A stretch of DNA of 64,000 nt from Sphingomonas_O antarctica. GTDB taxonomy: Bacteria > Pseudomonadota > Alphaproteobacteria > Sphingomonadales > Sphingomonadaceae. The notes beneath the pieces are model-generated. The model did no database searches. It was not told where the DNA came from and saw only the letters and a list, made by a program, of their open reading frames with translations. Position 1 is the stretch's first letter. Every line of letters begins with the position of its first letter. The translations under genes were made by a program, and so were the position numbers. The DNA lies in NCBI RefSeq assembly GCF_965137005.1, contig NZ_CBCRXM010000001.1, positions 342,280-406,279 of the forward strand. The letters are read 5' to 3'. Below, in pieces: positions 53,809 to 63,023 of this stretch.

Positions 53809-54821
53809 ACGACATGACCCCCATTCGCACCACCACGCCCAAGGATTGGGAGACCGATCAGGAGGTCCGCTGGTGCCCCGGCTGCGGCGATTATGCGATC
53901 CTCAAGGCGATGCAGCGGACCATGCCCGAATTGGGCGTGACGCCGGAAAACACCGTGTTCATCTCGGGCATCGGCTGCTCGTCGCGCTTTCCTTATTACA
54001 TGGAGACCTACGGCTTCCACACCATCCACGGTCGCGCACCGGCGGTGGCGACGGGGGTCAAGCTCGCCAATCCGGACCTCGACGTGTGGATCATCACCGG
54101 CGATGGCGACGCGCTGTCGATCGGCGGCAATCACACGATGCACCTCATTCGGCGCAATCTCGACTGCCAGTTCCTGCTGTTCAACAACGAGATTTACGGG
54201 CTGACCAAGGGGCAATATTCGCCGACCAGCCGCGTCGGCACGCGCTCGCCATCGACGCCGTTCGGTTCGGTCGATCGCCCGATCCGTCCCTGCGCCGTGG
54301 CCTTGGGCACCGGCGCGCGGTTCGTCGCGCGCGGGATCGACGTCAGCAAGAAATTGCCCGAAGTGCTCAAGGCCGCACACGCGCACAAGGGCACGGCGTT
54401 CGTCGAAATCTTCCAGAACTGCATCGTTTACAATGATGACGTGTTCGCGCCGTTCACCGCGCGCGAAAATGCCAGCGCGATGCAATTATGGCTCGAACAC
54501 GGTCAGCCGATGCTGTTCGCGGGGGGCACCAAAGGCATCGCGGTCGATCGTCAGAAGCTCGAACTCGTCGTCACCGACGATCTGAGCCAGGTGCTGATCC
54601 ACGACGTCAAGAACCGCTCGGTCGCGCACATGCTGATCGAAATGGTCGGTGATGGCATGCCGGTGGCGCTGGGCGTGCTCTATGACGATCCGCGCTCGAC
54701 CTTCGAAAGCGCGGTCGTGGCACAGAATGCCAAGGTCTCGACCGGCCGCGCCGCCGATCTGCAGGCGCTGATCGCCAAGGGCCAGACCTGGCAGGTCGAG
54801 AAACAGCCCCACGTCATTTAG
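53805..54821 (+). CDS. korB: 2-oxoacid:ferredoxin oxidoreductase, beta subunit
   Basis: 338-aa thiamine-diphosphate subunit: WCPGCGDYAILKAMQR (including cluster/TPP Cys), SGIGCSSRFPYYMETYGFHTIHGRAPAVATG and the ThDP-binding GDGDALSIGGNH, then LFNNEIYGLTKGQYSPTS. No extra ferredoxin-type CxxCxxC domain is present, consistent with the two-subunit KorAB type with a single 4Fe-4S. A ferredoxin gene is not nearby. Translation is coupled to korA (ATGA). Confidence 0.95.
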   Translation: MNDMTPIRTTTPKDWETDQEVRWCPGCGDYAILKAMQRTMPELGVTPENTVFISGIGCSSRFPYYMETYGFHTIHGRAPAVATGVKLANPDLDVWIITGDGDALSIGGNHTMHLIRRNLDCQFLLFNNEIYGLTKGQYSPTSRVGTRSPSTPFGSVDRPIRPCAVALGTGARFVARGIDVSKKLPEVLKAAHAHKGTAFVEIFQNCIVYNDDVFAPFTARENASAMQLWLEHGQPMLFAGGTKGIAVDRQKLELVVTDDLSQVLIHDVKNRSVAHMLIEMVGDGMPVALGVLYDDPRSTFESAVVAQNAKVSTGRAADLQALIAKGQTWQVEKQPHVI

Positions 54822-54824
54822 GCA

Positions 54825-56180
54825 GTGGCTGCTCTCACGATCCTCTGGTTCCGGCAGGATCTGCGCCTCGCGGACAACCACGCGCTCACCGCAGCAGCGG
54901 GCGAAGGACCGGTCCTCGCGCTCTACATCCTCGACGACGAAACGCCCGGCGATGACCGCATAGGCGGCGCACAACGCTGGTGGCTGCACCACAGCTTGAC
55001 CGCCATGGGCAAAGCGATCGCAGCCAAGGGCGGCAAGCTGGTGTTGCGCAAGGGCAAGTCCGCGCAGGTCATCCGCGCCGTTGCCGACGAAGTGGGAGCA
55101 TCGCGCATCCACGCGACGCGCCTCTACGAACCGTGGTGGCAGGATGCCGACGCCGACCTCGCCGACCATGTCGATCTGCAACTCCACGACGGCAATCATC
55201 TCGCCCCGCCGCGCGATATCCTGACCGGCAGCGGCGGGCGCTACCGCATCTTCACGCCGTTCTGGCGCGCGCTGCTCGACACGCTGCCGCCGCGCGATCC
55301 GTTGCCTGTTCCGCGCGCGATCGATTGGGGCGATGCCAAAAGCGACAAGCTGGACGACTGGCAATTGCTCCCGACCCGACCCGATTGGTCGCTAGGGTTC
55401 GATCTCTGGAGCCCCGGTGAAGACGGTGCGAAAGCCCGTCTGAAACGCTTCCTTGGTCATGTCGGCAATTACGACGAACGCCGCAACTTCCCGTCCGAAC
55501 GCGGCAGTTCTGAACTGTCGCCGCACCTACATTTCGGCGAGATCAGCCCCGCGACAATATGGCACGCGCTCGACGGGCAATCGGGCCGCATGCCGTTCCT
55601 GCGCGAACTCGGCTGGCGCGATTTCGCCGCCAATTCGATGGACGTGTTCCCGAAGATCGCGCGCGAACAGGGCCGCTCGCTCGGGCTGCGATGGCGCGGC
55701 GGAAAGGCCGCGGACGACGATTTCCACGCCTGGACGCGCGGTCGCACCGGCTACCCCATCGTCGATGCCGGGATGCGTCAGCTGTGGACGACCGGCTGGA
55801 TGCACAACCGCGTGCGGATGATCGCCGCCTCGTTCCTCATCAAACATCTGCTGATCGACTGGCGGCGCGGCGAGCGGTGGTTCTGGGACACGCTGGTTGA
55901 TGCCGATTACGGCAACAACAGCGTCAACTGGCAATGGGTCGCGGGGACGGGCGTCGATGCCAGCCTGTTCACGCGGATCATGGCCCCGCTCGGTCAGTCC
56001 GGCAAATTCGATGCGGGCGACTATATTCGCCAATGGGTTCCCGAACTCGCCGCGCTGCACGATGACGTCATCCACGACCCTCACGGTTTGGACGCCGCAC
56101 CGGCGGACTATCCCGAACCCTTGATCGGCCATCGCGAGGCGCGTGAGCGGGCGTTGGCGGCATACCGCGCAAGCCGATGA
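54825..56180 (+). CDS. phrB: deoxyribodipyrimidine photolyase
   Basis: 451-aa class I cryptochrome/photolyase family enzyme repairing UV pyrimidine dimers with blue light. N-terminal antenna domain (LTILWFRQDLRLADNHALTAA), C-terminal FAD domain with SSELSPHLHFGEISP, FLRELGWRDFA, GRTGYPIVDAGMRQLWTTGWMHNRVRM and NNSVNWQWVAGTGVDAS, all typical of CPD photolyase. The GTG start is 3 nt after the korB stop. It overlaps the following CFA-synthase-like gene (ATGA). Confidence 0.95.
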   Translation: MAALTILWFRQDLRLADNHALTAAAGEGPVLALYILDDETPGDDRIGGAQRWWLHHSLTAMGKAIAAKGGKLVLRKGKSAQVIRAVADEVGASRIHATRLYEPWWQDADADLADHVDLQLHDGNHLAPPRDILTGSGGRYRIFTPFWRALLDTLPPRDPLPVPRAIDWGDAKSDKLDDWQLLPTRPDWSLGFDLWSPGEDGAKARLKRFLGHVGNYDERRNFPSERGSSELSPHLHFGEISPATIWHALDGQSGRMPFLRELGWRDFAANSMDVFPKIAREQGRSLGLRWRGGKAADDDFHAWTRGRTGYPIVDAGMRQLWTTGWMHNRVRMIAASFLIKHLLIDWRRGERWFWDTLVDADYGNNSVNWQWVAGTGVDASLFTRIMAPLGQSGKFDAGDYIRQWVPELAALHDDVIHDPHGLDAAPADYPEPLIGHREARERALAAYRASR

Positions 56181-57388
56181 AGGGCGCGGCATTGCTACGC
56201 GGCGGGCGGCGCTTCCGCAGTGGCGGCGGCTTGGCTGCGTTGGTGGCACCGCTGTTCGCGCGTGTGCTCGATCATGTCGATGCAGGTCTCGTGGAAGGGC
56301 GGATCGAGGCGACCCTGCCAAACGGCACGCAGCGCATCCTCGGCAACCGCGCGCCCGGACCCGTGGCGATCGTCGATCTGCGCAGTTACCGCGCCCTCGT
56401 CCGCTTGTGGCGCGCGGGATCGGTCGGCTGGTACGTGGCGTGGGAGCGCGGTGAATGGGCCTCGCCCGATCCCGTGCCGTTGTTCGACCTGTTCATGCGC
56501 AACCGCGTGCCGCTCGGCCAGACGGCGCGCGCAGGGGGGCTGAGCCGCGCTACCAACCGCATGCTGCACTGGCTCCAGCGCAACACACCCAAAAACAGCC
56601 GCCGCAACATCGAGGCGCATTACGACCTCGGCAACGACTTCTATCGGCCGTGGCTCGATGCGGGGATGAGCTATTCGAGCGCGCTCTTCGGGCCGGGCGA
56701 CACGCTCGAAGCCGCGCAGCATCGCAAGATCGCGGCTCTGCTCGACCGTGTGGAGGGCAAGACCTTGCTCGATATCGGCTGTGGCTGGGGTGCCGTCGCC
56801 GAAGTGGCAACGACGCGCGGGTTTGCCGTCACGGGCATCACCTTGTCGAGGGAACAGCGCGCTTACGCCGCTGATCGCGTGCCATCGGCGCACGTCTCGA
56901 TCACCGATTACCGTGACGTCACCACTCAATTCGACGCCGTCACCTCGGTCGAAATGGTCGAGGCGGTGGGCCAGGACTATTGGCCCGCATGGATGGACAC
57001 CGTGGCGCGCTGCCTCAAACCCGGTGGCCGCGCCGCGCTCCAATTCATCTCCATCGCCGACGATATCTTCGACCGCTACGCCGCCAACGCCGACTTCATT
57101 CAGACCTACATCTTCCCTGGCGGCCTGCTGATTTCCGAGAGCCGTTTCCGCGCCTTGGCGGACGCACGCGGATTGGATTGGCAGGATGAACACCGCTTCG
57201 GCCTCGATTATGCCGAAACCCTCAAACTCTGGCGCGAACGCTTCGACGCGGCGGCTGCGGCGAAGCTACTGCCACCGGAGTTCGACAATCACTTCATGAA
57301 CTTGTGGCGCTATTATCTGATGTATTGCGAAGGCGGCTTTCGCGGCGGCGGCATCGATGTATTGCAGGTAACGTTGGTCAAAGCGTGA
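56177..57388 (+). CDS. cyclopropane-fatty-acyl-phospholipid synthase family methyltransferase
   Basis: 403-aa SAM-dependent methyltransferase of the CFA synthase group. NIEAHYDLGNDFY (144-156), MSYSSALF (164-171) and the SAM loop LDIGCGWG (198-205) are diagnostic; SVEMVEAVGQDYW and the C-terminal FPGGLLISESRF and YLMYCEGGFRGGGIDVLQVTL complete the fold. It adds methylene or methyl groups to unsaturated lipid chains. Co-translation with photolyase is a recurring sphingomonad/proteobacterial layout as I recall it. It is the last core gene before the accessory region. Confidence 0.93.
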   Translation: MKGAALLRGGRRFRSGGGLAALVAPLFARVLDHVDAGLVEGRIEATLPNGTQRILGNRAPGPVAIVDLRSYRALVRLWRAGSVGWYVAWERGEWASPDPVPLFDLFMRNRVPLGQTARAGGLSRATNRMLHWLQRNTPKNSRRNIEAHYDLGNDFYRPWLDAGMSYSSALFGPGDTLEAAQHRKIAALLDRVEGKTLLDIGCGWGAVAEVATTRGFAVTGITLSREQRAYAADRVPSAHVSITDYRDVTTQFDAVTSVEMVEAVGQDYWPAWMDTVARCLKPGGRAALQFISIADDIFDRYAANADFIQTYIFPGGLLISESRFRALADARGLDWQDEHRFGLDYAETLKLWRERFDAAAAAKLLPPEFDNHFMNLWRYYLMYCEGGFRGGGIDVLQVTLVKA

Positions 57389-57597
57389 GGTCGTCACCCG
57401 GACGGAAGTCAGGATCCAATACCACTACGATCAGTCAGAGGACGAATGGACCCCCGATCAAGTCCGGGGGGTATAGCGATGATCGGATGATGAGGCACGT
57501 TTGACCACACCTCAGTGATAATTGGCGTGCACCGATCAACTCGTAAACTTCGTAAGACCTTGTCACTCACGTTGGCTTCGGGCGATGCGTCCGGCGT
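57389..57597. other. 209-bp spacer between core genes and the accessory region
   Basis: No gene is supportable. It holds one hairpin-forming repeat (57451-57470) and separates the plus-strand photolyase/CFA operon from the minus-strand restriction-modification genes. It is a natural place to look for an insertion boundary, although no attachment-site repeat is evident within the window. Confidence 0.5.
57451..57470. repeat. GC-rich hairpin of the sphingomonad intergenic type
   Basis: CCCCCG at 57451-57456 and CGGGGG at 57465-57470 flank ATCAAGTC. The CCCGATCAAGTCCGGGG pattern recalls dispersed alphaproteobacterial intergenic palindromes. It may also end CFA-synthase transcription, but no T-run follows. 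Confidence 0.5.
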
Positions 57598-58263
57598 CTA
57601 TACGGGACCCTGTGCTAGCACCATCTGCTTCCCATACAGGCGCCGATTATCCGAATTGAACTCGTATTTTACGTCGCAAAGAAGGTCATGTAGATCGACT
57701 AGCTTGAACGACACCGCGCGGTATTCGGAGTTACGCGAATTGGGCGTGGCGGTTGCTTCCATCTGAAATGCCATAAGCAGGTGGCGAGCATCATGGACGA
57801 CTTTGAAGTCATCCGATGGAGATAAATAGAAGGATCGCATCGACGTATTCGCTGTGTCCGCACTGAAGATTTTGCATTCGAGATATGTCGGTCGTTCCGC
57901 AGCATCCCAAACAATAATGTCTGGATAACCGGTGGCCTTCAGACCGCCGCCCGCAGTCGCCGGTCGCACACAATGAAGACCCGCGTCGATAACCCCGCGC
58001 ATGACATAGGGTTCAATGTCGTTTCCCACTTCATTCGGGCGTGGCCTCAGAATAGGCTTGTTGCGAACGGCTTCGCCGCATGATGCTGCGGCACTCGATA
58101 GCCTCGCAATTAAATCGGCGTCGTGCGGATCATCTTTATTAATGGGGATAATCGAGTGCTTCGCCAGCGACCGAACGACCGTTGAAAACGGAATGTTCTT
58201 GAGCGGCTGTAGAAGTTGCGCCAATGCAGCTTCGAGAATTTCGGCCCGCTCCCGATCATCCAT
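57598..58263 (-). CDS. probable type II restriction endonuclease (PD-(D/E)XK fold)
   Basis: 221-aa protein with a clear PD-(D/E)XK nuclease core: PD at residues 114-115 in GYPDIIVWD and E129-C-K131 in TYLECKIF, preceded by a helical region with Glu84 in NDIEPYVMRG. It starts one base into the methyltransferase stop (TAATG), so it belongs to the same operon. Base composition is visibly lower in GC than the core (57661-57720 is 30 of 60 G+C, against 40 of 60 at 46201-46260). Cleavage specificity is unknown. Confidence 0.8.
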   Translation of the reverse strand: MDDRERAEILEAALAQLLQPLKNIPFSTVVRSLAKHSIIPINKDDPHDADLIARLSSAAASCGEAVRNKPILRPRPNEVGNDIEPYVMRGVIDAGLHCVRPATAGGGLKATGYPDIIVWDAAERPTYLECKIFSADTANTSMRSFYLSPSDDFKVVHDARHLLMAFQMEATATPNSRNSEYRAVSFKLVDLHDLLCDVKYEFNSDNRRLYGKQMVLAQGPV

Positions 58264-59531
58264 TAAAGTCTCCTTGCAAGAATGATACGATTCGTATTCG
58301 TGCCCTTGGCATTATTATTTACCCCCCAAACATTCGCTGTCTTCGTAAACTCTTGGACATTAATTAAAACTAGCAAAGGTTCAAAGGCGAGACCGCGTAT
58401 TGCTTCCAAAACGATTTTGTCCAATTCTACTTTACCGTTTCGAACTTCACCCACTTCAAACGCAACGTGTCCACCAGGACGGACAACCCGCTCTAGCTCT
58501 TCAAAAGTGCTACGAACGAAACTTTGCCAGCTTTCGGCCTTGCGATGCATGGCGATTTCAACGCCCCCGACGTCGATCCCGGCGAACCAACATCTCAACC
58601 AATTGTCCGCAGCGTATTGAACGATGTCTAGAAACGGCGGCGAAGTAACGACAAGATTGACGGATGCGGACGCAACGTCCGGAGTAGATTCAGCAGGTCC
58701 GGTGGAAAACTGCGCTGTTACTTTTGGCGGCACGCCATCCTTCAAGAGGCTGCGCGACTTCTTTAGTATGATTTCGGCAACATGCCGGCGCGGCGGAATC
58801 TGCCCCCGCTTCTCGTTTATCCTTATCTGCGCCTTGAGCGTGACAGCTTGGTTCGGAGGAAGTGAGTATACCGAAAAGAAGCCGGGCGAATGACCGGTCA
58901 ATCGATTCAAGGCTACCATTCGTATCCAATCATCGACCGGATCGATTGAACCTTCGGCTTCGCGGCGCAGTAGATACTGCCGCAGCGCCATAATTTCGCG
59001 CAAGGTTTCTGGGTGATAAAATACTAGCAGTTCGTCGTCGTGCTCGTGAGTCGGTTGCCAATCGAGCAAGCGAAGTCGGTCGGCTATCGCTCCAATGGTC
59101 GGTGGGCAGATTCGTGGGCGACAAAGAAACTTACTTATCGGATTAACATCATTTCCGACTGGATCGCGGCCCATCAATGCTGCTTGAATCAGGGTTGTGC
59201 CCCGGCCCATGAATGGATCGTAAACCCTATCGCCTACCTCGGTTAAGCGTTTGATGAAAAACTCGGGCAGTTGTGCCTTGAAACAGGCGCGATAACTTAC
59301 CTCTTGCAGGGGGTGCGCGTCCCTTTGACGGGCGGTCCAAAATTCGTTGTAAAAATATGGGACGTCCCCGTTATCAATCCGTTCGGTTCTTTTGCCTTCG
59401 TAGGTAAACGCCGAAAGCTGATCGACGATTGATCCAGCCGGGTGTTCGTAAAACAAATTTGCTTGTCGCATGGCCATTGCTGCATCGTAAGCATTCGACA
59501 GCATCAGGCAAACGCCAAAGGGTTGGATCAA
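58263..59531 (-). CDS. DNA methyltransferase of a restriction-modification system
   Basis: 422-aa SAM-dependent DNA methyltransferase (residues numbered from a possible TTG at 59531). The SAM motif DPFMGRGTTLIQAALMG is at 105-121, followed by GNDVNP; the catalytic motif TSPPF is at 296-300, late in the chain. The SPPF form is common in N4-cytosine enzymes. The region between (about 140-285) would hold the target recognition domain. The start is uncertain: ATG at 59504 is another candidate, and neither has a strong ribosome-binding site. The endonuclease follows with a 1-nt overlap. Confidence 0.85.
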   Translation of the reverse strand: MIQPFGVCLMLSNAYDAAMAMRQANLFYEHPAGSIVDQLSAFTYEGKRTERIDNGDVPYFYNEFWTARQRDAHPLQEVSYRACFKAQLPEFFIKRLTEVGDRVYDPFMGRGTTLIQAALMGRDPVGNDVNPISKFLCRPRICPPTIGAIADRLRLLDWQPTHEHDDELLVFYHPETLREIMALRQYLLRREAEGSIDPVDDWIRMVALNRLTGHSPGFFSVYSLPPNQAVTLKAQIRINEKRGQIPPRRHVAEIILKKSRSLLKDGVPPKVTAQFSTGPAESTPDVASASVNLVVTSPPFLDIVQYAADNWLRCWFAGIDVGGVEIAMHRKAESWQSFVRSTFEELERVVRPGGHVAFEVGEVRNGKVELDKIVLEAIRGLAFEPLLVLINVQEFTKTANVWGVNNNAKGTNTNRIILARRL

Positions 59532-59552
59532 TCAATCAAGGGAGGGGCCGCC

Positions 59553-59801
59553 ATGGCTGCGCTCACATTCACGTTCACCGCTCAAGAGATCGCTGCTATC
59601 AATATCCCAGCCAACGGGCAGGGCGGGTTCCAAAGCCTGATCCGGACGTTGCAAGCGCAGCTAAATCCGGCAACGGGCACAATGGTGTTAACCGATGCAC
59701 AAGTCGGGCGTGTCGTTCGCTACATGTCTTACCGACCGGGCGGTTTTGAAGGGCGGCTGGCTGCGGCGTTGCGTCGTCAGCTTCATATTTTCATCGACTA
59801 A
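59553..59801 (+). CDS. 82-aa orphan protein divergent from the R-M genes
   Basis: Unrecognised 82-aa protein, MAALTFTFTAQEI at the start and RRQLHIFID at the end. A strong GGGAGGGG site 7 nt before the ATG supports real translation. The middle helix-like segment LTDAQVGRVVRYMSYRPGG could be a small DNA- or protein-binding helix pair, but no clear HTH is seen. It lies 21 bp from the methyltransferase start, divergently, so a role as R-M controller is possible but not shown. It converges on the polymerase gene. Confidence 0.6.
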   Translation: MAALTFTFTAQEIAAINIPANGQGGFQSLIRTLQAQLNPATGTMVLTDAQVGRVVRYMSYRPGGFEGRLAAALRRQLHIFID

Positions 59802-59897
59802 AAGCCTTTGATCCGAGGCAACAACATTTCTTTGCCGGTGCTGCCCCTGTTCTGCTTACGCTGGTGCCGTAGGCAAATCAGTCGCTAAATTGTCTAT

Positions 59898-62800
59898 TTA
59901 TGGTAACGCGGGTGGGGACTCTTTAGTAGCGCGACAACGTTCGAGCTTCCGGCGCAAATTCGACGCGTCGATACCATGCCGTCGAGCGACGGGCCGCAAC
60001 CCCTCACGGCTCACCTCGTCCGCTAGGCGATGCAATTTCGCTTGGCGATCATTGCCGACCTTCAGCCGTAGCGCGAGCGCAGCGGGCAGCTTCGCCGCAA
60101 CCGTGCGCGCCAACGTGTCGCCGCCCCGGCAATCGCCCCCGCTCGCAAGCGCCTTCAACTGACCAACAGACAGGCCGAGCATTGTTGCAGCTTCCCGCTC
60201 GCCACAAACGGTAATCAAAGCTGTCAGTTTTTCAGCAACGTCGGCACGCTCGCAAGCGGCGACGCCGTAGGTAATTTCGCTATCGATGCGTAGCCCAATC
60301 GCAGCTTGCTGCTCCCAATCGTGCGATTCTTTACCGATATGTTTGACGCTAGCGACCGCGACATGCCGTCGCCTTGTCGTTCCCATGTCTGTCCAATCGC
60401 CGTTCAAAAATTTGCCCTCAGGCTGGATATGATATTGCGCGAGCGCATCGGCATAGAATTTGAGCGACGCCGGATTGATCGCATCGCCAGTCTCGCGGTC
60501 GAAGGCTAGAGCCAGCGCCTTGTCAAAATCCTTATCGAACGGCGCAATCGGTTTCGTGGCGCTGGCGCGCTTGCGCCCGCCCCGTTCCGCGCTGCCAATA
60601 ATGCGCTCAGCCCAAGGGTAAGAACCTTGCATCATCGATAGCAGGAAACCGAACGGCTTGACCTGATCGCGATAGGGCCGGTCAAGATTGTATGTCTTAA
60701 ACCATCGCAGCAATTCGGGCGTAGTCGCACCGTAGCGGCTGATCGCGGGTTTGCTGAGCGCCGGGTGATAGTCGCGTCGCACTTGATCGGGACGTCCAGA
60801 AAGCGCGGCTGAGACGATCACATGCCACAAGTCGCAGTGCCAACGCTCGATACCGCTGCCCAAAACTGATTTGTCGGGCGTCAGGAAATGGGCGGGTGCA
60901 TCATCGTAGCCGTAGGGCGCGAGCAAATGGCCGAGCCCGTGCGCCGATACTTTTCGCATGATCGGCGTTCCGTCGCTTGCGAGATTGAATAGCGCGTAGC
61001 GTTTGGACGATATGGCAAGGCAGTAAAGCGGGTGCGCTTCGCCGGTTTCCAGCGATGCGTTCACTTTCTCGATTTGCAGGATCGAACCGGCAAAGTCGTA
61101 AGGATTGAGCGGAGCGAACCAATCGACCACGCCCGCAACGCGCTTTGCAAAGTCGGCACCCGCCATCTCTGCGGGCTTCGCCAACGCCATGCTATCGGTA
61201 TCGCAAAACGTCCATTCTAGTCCGCTGTCAGTCGCCAGCGTTTCGGCAATCGCCAGCATCAAGCGCGCCGCGCCGGTTATCAGCGTTCCCAACAGCGGGT
61301 GAAAATACGTCCCCGGATTTTCAGCCTTCAAAGTCGCGAAGCTGAATGGTGCGGCGGTCGTGCTATGCACCGTGGTTTTGACGGGCTGGTGATGCTCGTC
61401 CACATTTTGCTCGATATAGATGCCATAGCTCGTCGCGTTGGCGGCAATTTTGAGGGCATTCTGTTCGGTATCGAGTGCGGCCTTTGCATCGCCGGTCGCG
61501 CTATCGCGCTCGCCCTTGATCGACTGGCGCAGCTCGATCACGCGCTTGAAAAAGTCGTCTTCGTTCGGATCGACACAATAATCGGGATTGCCGCCAATCA
61601 GGATCGGCAAAAGTCCAACTTGCCGTTCCCCGGCGTCGAAGCGGACAGCTTCGACAATTTGCGGAACCTTGCCACTCAGCAATTTGGCCGCGATGCAATC
61701 CGCGAGCGTAAACCACATCGGCGTATCGGCGCTCAGATAGTTTGCGCCAATCGTAGCTTGCACGTCCCCGTTATACGCGGCGCGAACCGGAAAAATGTCG
61801 CCATCGGGAATGACACGAACCAAGGTTGTGAGTTGCCGCCACGTTGCTTGCGATTGCAGTGCGGCTAGATCGACCGTTTTGAGAAAAGTTTGCGTCTCAG
61901 CGGTCGCGTCCCGCCAAGTCATGTCTTTGGCGATGACAAACTGCCAAAGGCCCATAAGGGTGCAGACGGTTGGATACATCGACAAGAAATCGGTCAAAAT
62001 CACTTGCCGAATTTCGCGCCGTATCCGCACTTCGGAACGACCACCGAAATAGCTGCCCATAATGTTGGCGAGTAGCTGGCGCGGCACGTCGGGTTGAGCT
62101 TTGCGCCAAGGCATGACGCCCATCTCGCGCAAATAGCCTTTGCCGATGCTCGCTTCGCTATAGACTTTTTCGGCGATGGTTTGGCTCAGCCCAAGCCGGT
62201 CGAAGCGCGTCAGCAATTCGGCATAGCACTCCCATGTCGCTTGCACGTCGCGCACCGCGTAGCGCGCCATGTCGTCGGTGATCGGCCCGTCGAAATCATC
62301 GAAATCGAGTTTGGGATTTTCGACCTTCAAAAACTTAGAGAGGCTCGCCAGTGAAAACCCTCGCGCGAATAGCGCCCCAGCCAGCGTTTTTACGTCGATG
62401 AAATGGCCGCGCCGAACCGGCGTCTCCAATCCACGCCGCCGATGCCCGCTTGCCGATCGCTGGCGCATGGTGGCGGCGAAGCCAATCGAAGCGGCCCGCC
62501 GCGACATATGTTGGACGCGGACGTGCGGGTAAATTTTCTGATCGGAAAGCGTGAACGTGAAGCCGGGTCGCCCGCGCATCCGCGCCGTGCCATGCTTGAT
62601 CGCCAGCCGCGATATGTCGAAGGGTAGGTTGAAGCCGACAATGGTGGCGCGCACCGCATAGGCGCGAGCGAAAAACACGTCGTCCACAAAGCCTTCGCGC
62701 GTCCGCAATTTAAGGCCGTTGGCGCTGGCATGATTGCTGAGCGTCGCCAATTCGTCCGGCGTCACCCCTTCGGGATCGTAAAACAATCCGGCCTCGATCA

Positions 62801-63023
62801 ACGAGCCGGAATTGCGAAGCTGATACGCTCCGAACCTGAGCGCCTGCCCCGGATGCGTTGTCGTCTCGCAATCGAATATGAGTGTCCATGACGACGCACC
62901 AAGCGGTTCGCGACGTTTGCCACCTTTCGGCGCGGCATTCGGATCGGGAATGTCGCTGAATTGTGGACCGGCAAAACAGCGCAATGCGACTGCCAAGTGA
63001 TCGGTGATCGGGGGCGCGTTCAT
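59898..63023 (-). CDS. family B DNA polymerase-like protein with 3'-5' exonuclease and C-terminal HTH
   Basis: 1041-aa family B polymerase. Exonuclease motifs: Exo I FDCE (Asp51, Glu53), Exo II GFNLPFD (Asn132, Asp136), Exo III YAVRD (Tyr255, Asp259). Polymerase motifs: A LTDFLSMYPTV (Asp345, Tyr350), B KIAANATSYG (Lys525, Asn529, Tyr533, Gly534), C CDTDS (Asp608, Asp610), and the following SKRYALF Lys. All catalytic carboxylates are intact. Residues about 830-1041 are an extension with two HTH-like segments (AATMLGLSVGQLKALA; LRPVARRHGIDASNLRRKLE). The ATG overlaps the HNH stop (ATGA). PolB of this size in bacteria is usual for phages or mobile elements, apart from PolII; it is not polB/PolII by context. 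Confidence 0.88.
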   Translation of the reverse strand: MNAPPITDHLAVALRCFAGPQFSDIPDPNAAPKGGKRREPLGASSWTLIFDCETTTHPGQALRFGAYQLRNSGSLIEAGLFYDPEGVTPDELATLSNHASANGLKLRTREGFVDDVFFARAYAVRATIVGFNLPFDISRLAIKHGTARMRGRPGFTFTLSDQKIYPHVRVQHMSRRAASIGFAATMRQRSASGHRRRGLETPVRRGHFIDVKTLAGALFARGFSLASLSKFLKVENPKLDFDDFDGPITDDMARYAVRDVQATWECYAELLTRFDRLGLSQTIAEKVYSEASIGKGYLREMGVMPWRKAQPDVPRQLLANIMGSYFGGRSEVRIRREIRQVILTDFLSMYPTVCTLMGLWQFVIAKDMTWRDATAETQTFLKTVDLAALQSQATWRQLTTLVRVIPDGDIFPVRAAYNGDVQATIGANYLSADTPMWFTLADCIAAKLLSGKVPQIVEAVRFDAGERQVGLLPILIGGNPDYCVDPNEDDFFKRVIELRQSIKGERDSATGDAKAALDTEQNALKIAANATSYGIYIEQNVDEHHQPVKTTVHSTTAAPFSFATLKAENPGTYFHPLLGTLITGAARLMLAIAETLATDSGLEWTFCDTDSMALAKPAEMAGADFAKRVAGVVDWFAPLNPYDFAGSILQIEKVNASLETGEAHPLYCLAISSKRYALFNLASDGTPIMRKVSAHGLGHLLAPYGYDDAPAHFLTPDKSVLGSGIERWHCDLWHVIVSAALSGRPDQVRRDYHPALSKPAISRYGATTPELLRWFKTYNLDRPYRDQVKPFGFLLSMMQGSYPWAERIIGSAERGGRKRASATKPIAPFDKDFDKALALAFDRETGDAINPASLKFYADALAQYHIQPEGKFLNGDWTDMGTTRRRHVAVASVKHIGKESHDWEQQAAIGLRIDSEITYGVAACERADVAEKLTALITVCGEREAATMLGLSVGQLKALASGGDCRGGDTLARTVAAKLPAALALRLKVGNDRQAKLHRLADEVSREGLRPVARRHGIDASNLRRKLERCRATKESPPALP

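Noticed and set aside
57451..57470. Rho-independent terminator after the CFA-synthase gene
   Set aside because: GC hairpin present but no T-run; kept as a repeat only.
59553..59801. Classical R-M controller (C) protein
   Set aside because: The length fits but no recognisable HTH of the C-protein type; kept as an orphan with a possible role noted.
59898..63023. Housekeeping DNA polymerase II (polB)
   Set aside because: Context (HNH and HTH partners, R-M neighbour), divergent motif B and the long C-terminal HTH extension do not fit PolII.
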